From JACXVD01 sp020446665 (GTDB lineage: Bacteria > Pseudomonadota > Alphaproteobacteria > Sphingomonadales > Sphingomonadaceae), in contig JAWKXQ010000006.1 of assembly GCA_041396905.1 (NCBI GenBank), positions 1 to 64,000 of the forward strand: 64,000 nucleotides of DNA, given 5' to 3'. Below are positions 18,069 to 25,869 of the stretch, piece after piece. The translations under genes and the position numbers were made by a program. The notes beneath the pieces were generated by a model. The model was not told the DNA's origin, made no database searches, and saw only the letters and a list, made by a program, of their open reading frames with translations. Each line of letters starts with the position of its first letter. Positions within the stretch are counted from its first letter, which is position 1.

Positions 18069-19081
18069 GCGGCCCTGCGCCGCAGGAAAGGTGCGTAAAA
18101 ACGCTCCAGCTCGCCCAGCACCTGCGCCGGGTCGTCAACCGTGTTAACATGGTTCCGGAACTCGGCAGAACCGTGCATCCCTTTGGTATACCAGCCCAGA
18201 TGCTTGCGCGCGATCTTTACGCCGACAGAGGGGCCGTAATGATCGAGCATATCCGTGTAATGTTCGACCAGCGTTTCATATTGCTCGTCAAAGCTGGGGC
18301 TATCCAGCATTTCGCCGGTCTGCCACCAATGCATGACCTGCCCCAGCAGCCAGGGCTTGCCATAGGCGCCGCGCCCGATCATCAGCCCGTCCGCCCCCGA
18401 TTGCTCCAGCGCGGTCGCAGCATCTGCAATGCTGCAAATATCGCCATTGACTATGACCGGGATCGAGACGGCTTCTTTTACCTTGCGGATAAAGGACCAG
18501 TCCGCCTGCCCCTTATACATCTGGTTGCGCGTGCGCCCGTGGACAGTGATCATCTTCACGCCCAGATCTTCGGCAATGCGCGACAATTCCGGCGCATTCA
18601 GGCTGGCATGGTCCCAGCCCATGCGCATCTTGACAGTAACCGGCACATCCACCGCTTTCACCGTCGCTTCCATCAGCCTGGTGGCCAGCGGCACTTCGCG
18701 CATCAGGGCAGAGCCGGCATATTGCCCCACGACCTTGCGCACCGGGCAGCCGAAATTGATGTCGATAATGGCCGCGCCATTACCTTGCTGCAGCTTCGCC
18801 GCTTCCGCCATTGACGCCGGATCGCAGCCAACGAGCTGCATCGAAACCGGATCTTCGCTAACGTCCCACTCCGCCTTCTGGATCGACTGGCGCGTCTCGC
18901 GAATGGCCGCTTCGCTGGCGATCATCTCCGTGACATTAAGGCCCGAGCCATAGCGGCGCACCAGCTTGCGAAAGGGCTTGTCCGTCACCCCTGTCATGGG
19001 CGCGAGCACCACCGGGCAATCAATCCGGACCGGACCGATTTCAAGCGGCTTCATGGCCGGAGGGGTAGGGATCATGCTCAT
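18065..19081 (-). CDS. dusB: tRNA-dihydrouridine synthase (DusB/NifR3)
   Basis: The 338-residue flavoenzyme reduces uridines in the tRNA D-loop. The TIM barrel starts with VVLAPMTGVTDKPFR; the catalytic cysteine lies in INFGCPVRKVVGQYAGSALM, and KMRMGW and ITVHGRTRNQMYKG are family motifs. Historically named NifR3 because of its position upstream of ntrBC. Starts at 19081, 19075 or 19054 are all possible; the family usually begins close to MKPLEIG. It is the first gene of a long minus-strand run reaching hflX, although internal promoters are likely. Confidence 0.94.
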   Translation of the reverse strand: MSMIPTPPAMKPLEIGPVRIDCPVVLAPMTGVTDKPFRKLVRRYGSGLNVTEMIASEAAIRETRQSIQKAEWDVSEDPVSMQLVGCDPASMAEAAKLQQGNGAAIIDINFGCPVRKVVGQYAGSALMREVPLATRLMEATVKAVDVPVTVKMRMGWDHASLNAPELSRIAEDLGVKMITVHGRTRNQMYKGQADWSFIRKVKEAVSIPVIVNGDICSIADAATALEQSGADGLMIGRGAYGKPWLLGQVMHWWQTGEMLDSPSFDEQYETLVEHYTDMLDHYGPSVGVKIARKHLGWYTKGMHGSAEFRNHVNTVDDPAQVLGELERFYAPFLRRRAA

Positions 19082-19159
19082 TGCGAAGTCTGGTGCCTAA
19101 AATTTGGGCAGCGCATAGTGGATTGCAGCCACGGGCGCAAGCAGCTAGCGGCTGAGCGC

Positions 19160-20311
19160 ATGGCGGATAGTCATTCCCCTGCCCTGCCCACTTTTGCTGC
19201 CGTGATTGTCGCGGCCGGCAAGGGTCTGCGCGCGGGACAGCCATTGCCGAAACAATTCGCGCCCTGGAAAGGCAAGCCGGTTTTGCGCCATTCCGCAGAG
19301 GCTCTGCTGGCCGCGGGGGCCAATCCGGTCATCATCGCAATTCCGCCCAATGGCGAAGATGCCGCGCATGCTGCGCTGGCTGGTCTCGACTCTATCGAAT
19401 TCGTCATTGGCAGTGAAACACGGCAAGGCTCGGTTCGTAACGCGCTGGAAGCCCTGGCCGACCATGCCCCGGATCATGTCCTGATCCATGACGCGGCCCG
19501 CCCGGACTTGCCCCGGCCAGTGATCGAACGCCTGCTGGCCGCATTGCAGCACAGGCCAGGCGCAATCCCGATCCTGCCGGTGGTCGATAGTCTGGCGATT
19601 GATGCCGATGGCCTGATGGCAGGCAGCGCCCCGCGCGAACAGCTGCGCCGGGTGCAGACGCCGCAGGCATTCCGCTTCGCCGATATTCTCGCCGCCCACC
19701 GCGCGTGGCACGGCGATGCCGGGGATGATGCGCAAGTATTGCGCGCGGCAGGCGGAGAAATTGCGCTGGTGGAAGGTGACGAAAGGCTGAAGAAGCTGAC
19801 CTTTGCGGAGGATTTCATGGAAGATCGCCCCGCCCTGCGGATCGGCACGGGCTATGACGTGCACCGGCTGGAAGCTGGCGAGGAATTGTGGCTGTGCGGT
19901 GTAAAAATCGAGCATGACAAGGGCCTGTCCGGCCATTCCGATGCCGATGTCGCGCTGCATGCGGTGGTGGATGCCCTGCTCGGTGCCGCCGGAGCTGGCG
20001 ATATTGGCCAGCATTTCCCCCCCAGCGATGACCGCTGGAAAGGTGCACCCTCATCTCGCTTCGTCGAACATGCCGTGTCGCTGGTGGCAGAGGCGGGTTA
20101 CCGTGTGGGCAATATTGACCTTACGATCATATGCGAGGCCCCAAAGATCGGGCCGCATCGCGCCGCCATGGCGGCACGGCTGTCAGAGCTTGCCGGAATC
20201 GGTTCGGCTCAGGTAAATATCAAGGCCACTACCACTGAGAAACTCGGCTTCACCGGGCGCGGGGAAGGAATCGCCGCCCAGGCCGCTGCAACCATTATTC
20301 GCAACGATTAA
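19160..20311 (+). CDS. ispDF: Bifunctional IspD/IspF isoprenoid enzyme
   Basis: The 383-residue fusion carries two steps of the MEP pathway. The N-terminal cytidylyltransferase (IspD, about 10-220) has VIVAAGKGLRAGQPLPKQF and HDAARPDLP. The C-terminal 2-C-methyl-D-erythritol 2,4-cyclodiphosphate synthase (IspF, about 225-383) has RIGTGYDVHRL and LSGHSDADVALHAVVDALLGA with the metal-binding Asp and His residues. IspDF fusions are typical of alpha- and epsilonproteobacteria. ATG 19160 is preferred; a GTG at 19118 in the dusB promoter region would add 14 non-conserved residues. Confidence 0.95.
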   Translation: MADSHSPALPTFAAVIVAAGKGLRAGQPLPKQFAPWKGKPVLRHSAEALLAAGANPVIIAIPPNGEDAAHAALAGLDSIEFVIGSETRQGSVRNALEALADHAPDHVLIHDAARPDLPRPVIERLLAALQHRPGAIPILPVVDSLAIDADGLMAGSAPREQLRRVQTPQAFRFADILAAHRAWHGDAGDDAQVLRAAGGEIALVEGDERLKKLTFAEDFMEDRPALRIGTGYDVHRLEAGEELWLCGVKIEHDKGLSGHSDADVALHAVVDALLGAAGAGDIGQHFPPSDDRWKGAPSSRFVEHAVSLVAEAGYRVGNIDLTIICEAPKIGPHRAAMAARLSELAGIGSAQVNIKATTTEKLGFTGRGEGIAAQAAATIIRND

Positions 20312-20322
20312 GGTAACAATCC

Positions 20323-20838
20323 ATGATCAAGAAAGCTGCTACTGCACTGGCCCTGCTCGCCATGGCTCAGACCCCCGCCGCAATGGCGCAGGAATGCATT
20401 ACCGAACAGGAATTCTCCAGCATAGTCATCTATGCCGTGCCGCTGGCGGTCGACGGGATGAAGCAGAAATGCAGTGCGTCATTGTCCAAGGAAGGTTTCC
20501 TCGCCACCGGCGGTGATGCATTTCGGGAACGCTATGCGGCATTGAGCGATGAAATGTGGCCCACGGCCAAGTCGACCATCGTCAAGATGGGCGGTGAAAA
20601 GGCGAAAGACGGCCTCGCGGAATTGAACAGTCTGCCCGACGAGATCGTGCGCCCGCTGCTCGATGCTGTCTTTGCCACAAAGATCGGCGAGGAAATCAAG
20701 CCGCAGAATTGCGCCAAGGTGGAACGCGGGCTGGAAGTCCTCGCCCCGATCAATCCGCGCGATGCAGGTGCGCTGGTCGCCTTTGTGGCGGCGGTCGCCA
20801 ATGTGAAGAGCGCCGCGATCTGCAAGCTGGAAGTGTAA
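20323..20838 (+). CDS. Secreted protein of unknown function
   Basis: The 171-residue product has a clear signal peptide (MIKKAATALALLAMAQTPAA, cleaved near AMAQE). The mature part is mostly alpha-helical in appearance and has four cysteines (in QECITE, KQKCSAS, PQNCAK and AAICKLE), which suggests two disulfides in the periplasm. I do not recognise the family. It is placed between ispDF (11 bases) and cinA (TAATG overlap), so it is probably cotranscribed with both. Confidence 0.75.
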   Translation: MIKKAATALALLAMAQTPAAMAQECITEQEFSSIVIYAVPLAVDGMKQKCSASLSKEGFLATGGDAFRERYAALSDEMWPTAKSTIVKMGGEKAKDGLAELNSLPDEIVRPLLDAVFATKIGEEIKPQNCAKVERGLEVLAPINPRDAGALVAFVAAVANVKSAAICKLEV

Positions 20839-21338
20839 TGGACGGCTTTACGCTCCCCGATGACATCGTTGAACTGGCCCGCCGGGTTGTCGCTGAAAAC
20901 AGCGCGGCGGGCCGTACCATTGCGCTTGCAGAAAGCTGCACGGGCGGGCTGGTTGCCGCTGCGCTGACGGAAATACCCGGCTCCTCTGCGGTGCTGGATC
21001 GCGGGTTCGTGACCTATTCCAACGAGTCCAAGATGCAGAGCCTTGGCGTGGCGAGCGATATTATCGAGACATTTGGCGCGGTATCGATTGCCTGTGTCTG
21101 GGCCATGGCCAAGGGCGCACTGGAACAGAGCAATGCCGATGTTGCTGTGGCCATCAGCGGCGTCGCCGGCCCTGATGGAGGCACAGTGCAGAAGCCGGTT
21201 GGAACGGTCGTTTTCGCGCGCGCAATCCGTGATGCGGAGGGTGAACCTGAAGGCGAGCTCAAACATTTCGACGCCAAGGATCGCGGGGCCATACGGCGCG
21301 AAGCAACCCGCTGTGCGCTGGAATTGCTGCTGCCCTGA
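20838..21338 (+). CDS. CinA-type nicotinamide-nucleotide amidase
   Basis: The 166-residue protein corresponds to the stand-alone C-terminal domain of CinA (PncC, YgaD/YdeJ type), which deamidates nicotinamide mononucleotide in the NAD salvage cycle. The catalytic serine lies in AESCTGGLVAAALTEIPGSS, and AISGVAGPDGGTVQKPVGTV is a family signature. The start overlaps the previous stop by one base. The N-terminal MoCF-like domain of full-length CinA is absent, as usual for this form. Confidence 0.9.
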   Translation: MDGFTLPDDIVELARRVVAENSAAGRTIALAESCTGGLVAAALTEIPGSSAVLDRGFVTYSNESKMQSLGVASDIIETFGAVSIACVWAMAKGALEQSNADVAVAISGVAGPDGGTVQKPVGTVVFARAIRDAEGEPEGELKHFDAKDRGAIRREATRCALELLLP

Positions 21339-21343
21339 CCGCC

Positions 21344-21784
21344 TCAGCCCGGCTGGCCGTATAGCTGCTCTGCCCGTTCTTCGAAAGCCGCCACCATCTT
21401 GCGGAATGCACGGTCAAAATACTGACCCGCCAGCTTTTCGAAGACCTTGTTCTTGAACGTGAAATCGACCGAAAAATCCACTTCGCACCCGCCCTCTGGC
21501 AGCGGTGCAAAATTCCACACATTGTCGAGATCGCGCAACGGACCATCGACATAGTGGACCTTGATCCGGCTCGGCCGCTCCTTGACCACGCGAGAGGTGA
21601 ATTTCTCGCGGATGGCCCTGAAGCCGACCAGCATGTCCGCGACCATTTCCGTTTCGCTGTCAGAGCGCACCCGCGTCGCCGCCACCCAAGGCAGGAATTC
21701 GGCATAGCGCCCCACATCCGCGACCAGATTATACATCTGCTCGGCGCTGTAAGGCAGACGACGGATTTCGCGAATCCCAGGCAT
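21344..21784 (-). CDS. RatA/Coq10-like START domain protein
   Basis: The protein of 146 residues is a polyketide-cyclase/START family member of the COQ10/RatA type. It starts MPGIREIRRLPYSAEQMYNL, followed by VADVGRYAEFLPWV, as in ubiquinone-binding Coq10 proteins. In alphaproteobacteria such proteins probably bind quinone or another lipid; the RatA toxin role is described in E. coli only. Its ATG overlaps the lipA stop (TGATG), so it is translated as the second gene of a lipA operon. It converges on cinA with 5 bases between stops. Confidence 0.85.
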   Translation of the reverse strand: MPGIREIRRLPYSAEQMYNLVADVGRYAEFLPWVAATRVRSDSETEMVADMLVGFRAIREKFTSRVVKERPSRIKVHYVDGPLRDLDNVWNFAPLPEGGCEVDFSVDFTFKNKVFEKLAGQYFDRAFRKMVAAFEERAEQLYGQPG

Positions 21785-22731
21785 CAGCCTTTCGCTGCTT
21801 CCTTCGCGAGTTTCGCCTCGCGGGCAGCCCGCATCTGCGCAAAATCCTCGCCAGCGTGATAGCTGGAGCGGGTAAGCGGCGTGGAGGCGACCTGCAGAAA
21901 ACCCTTGGCGCGGGCAATCGCGCCATAGGAATCGAACGTCTTGGGCTCGACGAATTCCTCCACCTTCGCGTGTTTCGGCGTCGGCTGGAGATATTGGCCC
22001 ATGGTGATGAAGTCGATATCCGCACTGCGCATGTCGTCCATCACCTGATGGACCTCCAGACGCTGTTCGCCCAGCCCCAGCATGATCCCTGACTTGGTGA
22101 AGATCAGAGGGTTGTGGTGCTTCACTTCCTCCAGCAGGCGGATCGAGGCGTAATAGCGCGCGCCGGGCCGGATCGTGGGATAGAGCCGCGGCACGGTTTC
22201 CAGATTGTGGTTGAACACATCGGGCCCTGCCTCGCAGATTTCCTCGATCGACTGGCGCATCCGGCCCTTGAAGTCGGGGGTCAGGATTTCAATCGTCGTA
22301 TTGGGCGTCTCGCGGCGCAGCGCATTGATCACCTTGACGAACTGCCCCGCCCCGCGATCGGCCAGATCATCCCGGTCCACGCTGGTGATAACGATATGTT
22401 CCAGCCCCATGGCGGCAGCAGCAGCAGCGGTATGTTCCGGCTCCAGCGGATCGACCGGCATGGGCATGCCCGTCTTGATATTGCAGAAGCGGCAGGCGCG
22501 CGTGCAGGTATCGCCCAGTATCATCACCGTTGCGTGCTTCTTGGTCCAGCATTCCCCAATATTCGGGCATGCAGCCTCTTCGCACACAGTATGCAAATTG
22601 AGGTCGCGCATCAGTTTGCGCGTTTCGTTGAAACCCTTGCTGGTGGGTGCCTTGACCCGGATCCAGTCCGGCTTGCGCTGGCGCGCGAGGCGATCCTGCG
22701 GGGCTTTCGGCTCGGAGGAGATATCGTTCAT
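21784..22731 (-). CDS. lipA: Lipoyl synthase
   Basis: This 315-residue radical SAM enzyme inserts two sulfurs into octanoyl chains on lipoyl domains. Both cluster motifs are present: the auxiliary-cluster CEEAACPNIGECW and the radical SAM CTRACRFCNI. I chose ATG 22731 (MNDISSEPKAP); an in-frame GTG lies at 22740. It supplies the cofactor of the pyruvate dehydrogenase whose lipoylated E1-beta subunit is encoded further right in this window. Confidence 0.96.
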   Translation of the reverse strand: MNDISSEPKAPQDRLARQRKPDWIRVKAPTSKGFNETRKLMRDLNLHTVCEEAACPNIGECWTKKHATVMILGDTCTRACRFCNIKTGMPMPVDPLEPEHTAAAAAAMGLEHIVITSVDRDDLADRGAGQFVKVINALRRETPNTTIEILTPDFKGRMRQSIEEICEAGPDVFNHNLETVPRLYPTIRPGARYYASIRLLEEVKHHNPLIFTKSGIMLGLGEQRLEVHQVMDDMRSADIDFITMGQYLQPTPKHAKVEEFVEPKTFDSYGAIARAKGFLQVASTPLTRSSYHAGEDFAQMRAAREAKLAKEAAKG

Positions 22732-22789
22732 GCCGCCCACTTAGGCGCAGGGCTTGCCATAGGCAATGCTACGCGGCATCAGCGCTGCG

Positions 22790-23443
22790 ATGAATACGAA
22801 ACCGACTCTCGAACTCGCCGCCCTGATCGAAGGCTATCGTCGTTTCCGTGAACAAGGCTGGACTCCGCGCCGCGAACGCTGGGCTGCATTGAGCGAAGGG
22901 CAGCAACCCAGGGTGATGGTCATTGCCTGTTCTGACAGCCGGGTTGATCCGGCGCAGATTTTCGATGTCGATCCGGGTGACATGTTCGTGGTGCGAAATG
23001 TTGCAGCGATGGTGCCGCCCTTTGAGACAACACCGGGTCTCCACGGTGTCTCTGCCGCGCTGGAATTTGCGGTACAGGTGCTGAAGGTTCGTGAAATCCT
23101 GGTGATGGGCCATGGCATGTGTGGCGGCTGCAAGGCAGCGCTGACGAAGGAAATGCACGGCACCATCCCTGGCGAAGGCGGCTTCATTGCCGACTGGATC
23201 GCCTTGCTGGACGATGCGCGCGAACCGGTGGCGCAGGAACATGGCACGGAAGGCCGCGTTGCCGAACGCGCGATGGAACAGGCTGCGGTCAAGGTGAGCA
23301 TCGAAAACCTGCGCACTTTTCCCTGTGTTGCAGCAAAGGAAGCCAAAGGCTCGCTGACCTTGCGCGGCGCCTTTTTCGCGATTTCGGATGGCGTGCTCCA
23401 CCTGCTCGATGAAAGCACCGGAAAATTCGAACCGGTGGAATGA
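22790..23443 (+). CDS. Beta-class carbonic anhydrase
   Basis: The 217-residue enzyme interconverts CO2 and bicarbonate. Zinc ligands are visible in ACSDSRVDP (Cys, with the Asp-Arg dyad) and GHGMCGGC (His and Cys). The ATG at 22790 (MNTKPTLELAALIEGYRRF) fits the family start; an upstream in-frame ATG at 22766 adds eight residues. It is divergent from lipA and is followed 37 bases later by the NYN protein gene. Confidence 0.93.
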   Translation: MNTKPTLELAALIEGYRRFREQGWTPRRERWAALSEGQQPRVMVIACSDSRVDPAQIFDVDPGDMFVVRNVAAMVPPFETTPGLHGVSAALEFAVQVLKVREILVMGHGMCGGCKAALTKEMHGTIPGEGGFIADWIALLDDAREPVAQEHGTEGRVAERAMEQAAVKVSIENLRTFPCVAAKEAKGSLTLRGAFFAISDGVLHLLDESTGKFEPVE

Positions 23444-23480
23444 CTTGCACAGTCCGGCCTGGCGGGCCATCTTGCCCGCC

Positions 23481-24188
23481 ATGGCCGTAGCTGAACAACC
23501 CAACATCGCCCTGCTGATCGACGCCGACAATGCCAGTCCGGCAGGCATTGATCCGGTCCTGACCGTGCTTGCCGAGCTGGGGCAGGTGAATATCCGCCGG
23601 GCCTATGGCAACTGGCGCAAGACCAGCCTGAAAGGCTGGGTCGACAAGATGCACCGCTATGGCATCGAACCGCAGCAGCAGTTTGACATGACCAAGGGCA
23701 AGAATGCCACCGACATGAAGATGACCATCGACGCGATGGATCTGCTTTATCGCGGGCGGGTGCACGGCTTTGGGATCATGAGTTCGGACAGCGATTTCAT
23801 GCCGCTGGCCATGCGCATCCGCCAGGATGGCTATCCGGTCTATGGCTTTGGCGGGGACAAGACGCCAGAGGCCTTTCGGCAGGCCTGTTCGCGCTTCATC
23901 GACGTGAATGCCCTGATCAAGGCGGAGAAGGAAGAGCGCAAGGGCGATTCCGGTGGCTCGCTGGATGCGGAACTGACCGATCTGCTGTTTGATGCCTATA
24001 ATGCCAGCAGACGCGATGAGCGCGGCTATGCCAAACTGTCAGAGGTCGGCCAGCGGGCAGGCAACCGGTCCAGTTTCGACACGCGCAACTATGGCTATGC
24101 CAGGCTCATCGACATGCTCGAAGCGATCCCCAATTTCGCTGTCGAACGGCGGGACAACGGGCAGGTCTGGATCAAGCGCCTGCGCTGA
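23481..24188 (+). CDS. NYN domain and LOTUS/OST-HTH domain protein
   Basis: The 235-residue product has a NYN (PIN-like) nuclease domain with acidic positions in LLIDADNAS, KNATDMKMTIDAMDL and GIMSSDSDFMPLA. The C-terminal about 75 residues (LTDLLFDAYNASRRDERGYAKL to WIKRLR) resemble an OST-HTH/LOTUS RNA-binding domain. This NYN-LOTUS arrangement is known for LabA-like/DUF88 proteins and suggests an RNA-directed nuclease or RNA-binding regulator. The upstream frame extension overlaps carbonic anhydrase and is not favoured. The biological target is unknown. Confidence 0.82.
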   Translation: MAVAEQPNIALLIDADNASPAGIDPVLTVLAELGQVNIRRAYGNWRKTSLKGWVDKMHRYGIEPQQQFDMTKGKNATDMKMTIDAMDLLYRGRVHGFGIMSSDSDFMPLAMRIRQDGYPVYGFGGDKTPEAFRQACSRFIDVNALIKAEKEERKGDSGGSLDAELTDLLFDAYNASRRDERGYAKLSEVGQRAGNRSSFDTRNYGYARLIDMLEAIPNFAVERRDNGQVWIKRLR

Positions 24189-24207
24189 ACTTCGCAGTGA
24201 GTAAAAG

Positions 24208-24244
24208 AAAACGGCGCGGAAAGCATCTGCCTTCCGCGCCGTTT
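24208..24244. terminator. Bidirectional intrinsic terminator
   Basis: A stem of about 13 bp (AAACGGCGCGGAA paired with TTCCGCGCCGTTT, loop of about 10) lies between two converging genes. An A-rich run precedes and a T-run follows, so it can terminate both the NYN gene and the opposing secreted-protein gene. Confidence 0.85.
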
Positions 24245-24265
24245 CTGTATTGATGAAGCTTGGTG

Positions 24266-25579
24266 TCAGGCGGCAGGCTGGCCGCTCATATCGCCCGCTT
24301 CCATCTGCGCGTGCAGCGTCCACAGATCGGCGATGGGCTTGCGCACGCCGGACACCTTGGCAAAGGTAGCAACCGCTTCGGCATACTTGCCCTGCTCGAG
24401 CTGGGCGATGCCGAGACGGGTCATCACGCGATCCATGTCTACACCCGCCTTGCCCATGGCGATCTTGTACATTTCTTCCGCAACCGGCGCATCGCCATAG
24501 CTCAGGAATGCATCGCCAGCTGCCGTTGCCGTGACGGCCTTGGAAGAAGCCGCGCGGGCGTCGCGGGCAAGACCCGGCAGGTCCGCCTTGTCAGCAGCAA
24601 TACGACCGCTGGACATGTTCAGCGCGTCTGTCACGAACACGTCGCCTTTGCGCAGCTTGCCGGCGGCAATGCCTTCATCGGTGACAGCCTTGACTTCACC
24701 GGGCAGGCGGCGCGGGTCTGCAGCTTCGATATAGTCGACGTAATCGCGTTCGCTGCGCAGCGCATCCGTCCGACGCGCAAGACGCATCAGGTCGAGCACT
24801 TCCTGGTTGTCATAGTTGAAGAAGCTGCGTTCAATCGCGATGGCATCACCCCAGCTGTCGCGGGTCGGATCGTACTTGACCAGCATGACGCTGTATTTAC
24901 GCGCTTCTGCGCCGATATTGCCGCGATAGGCCACAGTCAGGCCGCGCTTGATCCATTCAACCGGAACAGCAGCCCCGGCCGCTTCACGTTGAGCGATGAC
25001 GCCAGACAGGTAGCTCAGGCCTTCCGCTTCGCGCCCTTCATTGAAATAGGCCTCTGCGATGATCGCTTCGGGATCGTTCTTAGTGTAGCCTGCTGCGATT
25101 GCCTGCTGCACACGATCACGCGCGGCAGCCCAATCCTTGGCCTGGTAGGCCAGCTGACCGGATACAAACAGATATTGCGGCTGGCTTTCAGGGCTAACCT
25201 TGCCGCTCTCGAGCATCAAATCCATGCCCTGGCGCTGCAAACCGAGATCCTGCGACTTGGTGCCGATATTATAGAGCAGCTGGCCAGCGGCCATCTTGTC
25301 ATCATCGGTCTTTACTTCAGCCAGCAGCGGGGCAATTTCTGCCTTCAGCGCGTTGGCATCTGCGCCCTCGGCATTCGCCTTGTTGGCGAGTGGCTGATAA
25401 ATGGCGACAAATTCCTTCGTGTAGTTGGATTTGCCGGCCTTTTCCTTCTTTGCCGCGTAAGCCGGCTCGGCATAGCCTGCAACTGCAACCGCGCCGCCCA
25501 TGGCCAGCGCCATGGCCAGAGCCATGTGGGACCCCGCCCGGCTTTTTGCCCGCAGGAAAGAAGGAGTGAAAGACATCAT
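24266..25579 (-). CDS. Secreted repeat-type (TPR-like) protein
   Basis: The 437-residue product has an N-terminal signal (hydrophobic AMALAMGGAVAVAGYAEPAYA, cleavage near AYAAKK) and is otherwise helical, with repeated segments such as YLFVSGQLAYQAKDWAAARDRVQQAIAAG and IAQLEQGKYAEAVATFAKV, which look like degenerate TPRs. A role in the periplasm as a scaffold is inferred. Start ATG 25579 follows GGGAGAG at a suitable distance; upstream codons in the frame lie in the intergenic region. No specific function is recognised. Confidence 0.78.
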   Translation of the reverse strand: MMSFTPSFLRAKSRAGSHMALAMALAMGGAVAVAGYAEPAYAAKKEKAGKSNYTKEFVAIYQPLANKANAEGADANALKAEIAPLLAEVKTDDDKMAAGQLLYNIGTKSQDLGLQRQGMDLMLESGKVSPESQPQYLFVSGQLAYQAKDWAAARDRVQQAIAAGYTKNDPEAIIAEAYFNEGREAEGLSYLSGVIAQREAAGAAVPVEWIKRGLTVAYRGNIGAEARKYSVMLVKYDPTRDSWGDAIAIERSFFNYDNQEVLDLMRLARRTDALRSERDYVDYIEAADPRRLPGEVKAVTDEGIAAGKLRKGDVFVTDALNMSSGRIAADKADLPGLARDARAASSKAVTATAAGDAFLSYGDAPVAEEMYKIAMGKAGVDMDRVMTRLGIAQLEQGKYAEAVATFAKVSGVRKPIADLWTLHAQMEAGDMSGQPAA

Positions 25580-25869
25580 TGGGGACTCTCCCGATAGTAA
25601 AACTGAATCAGGGTCCGACCCGACCCCACCGAAAATTTTCGCGCCGCTAGTGCATCCTGACGCTGCAAATTGCAAATATTGATCTAGAGAAATGCGGCTG
25701 AATGAGCTTTGAACGCGGCAATTGCCTGTCATTCAGCCAGGCATGCGGCAAATGGTGGAAAACAACCTCTAAAGGCTCTCCTGAGGCACGCTTGAGGTGG
25801 CACACGGCCACCAATTCCCCTAGGCCCTGCAGGCAATTTATGTCCTGAAGCAACAAGATCGATACAGCC
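25580..25869. promoter_or_regulatory. Divergent intergenic region upstream of gyrA
   Basis: The 290 bases separate the minus-strand secreted-protein gene from gyrA and must hold both promoters. A small GGTGGC-N5-GCCACC hairpin is at 25796-25812. I could not assign convincing promoter boxes, and I see no RNA gene or coding potential here. Confidence 0.4.
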
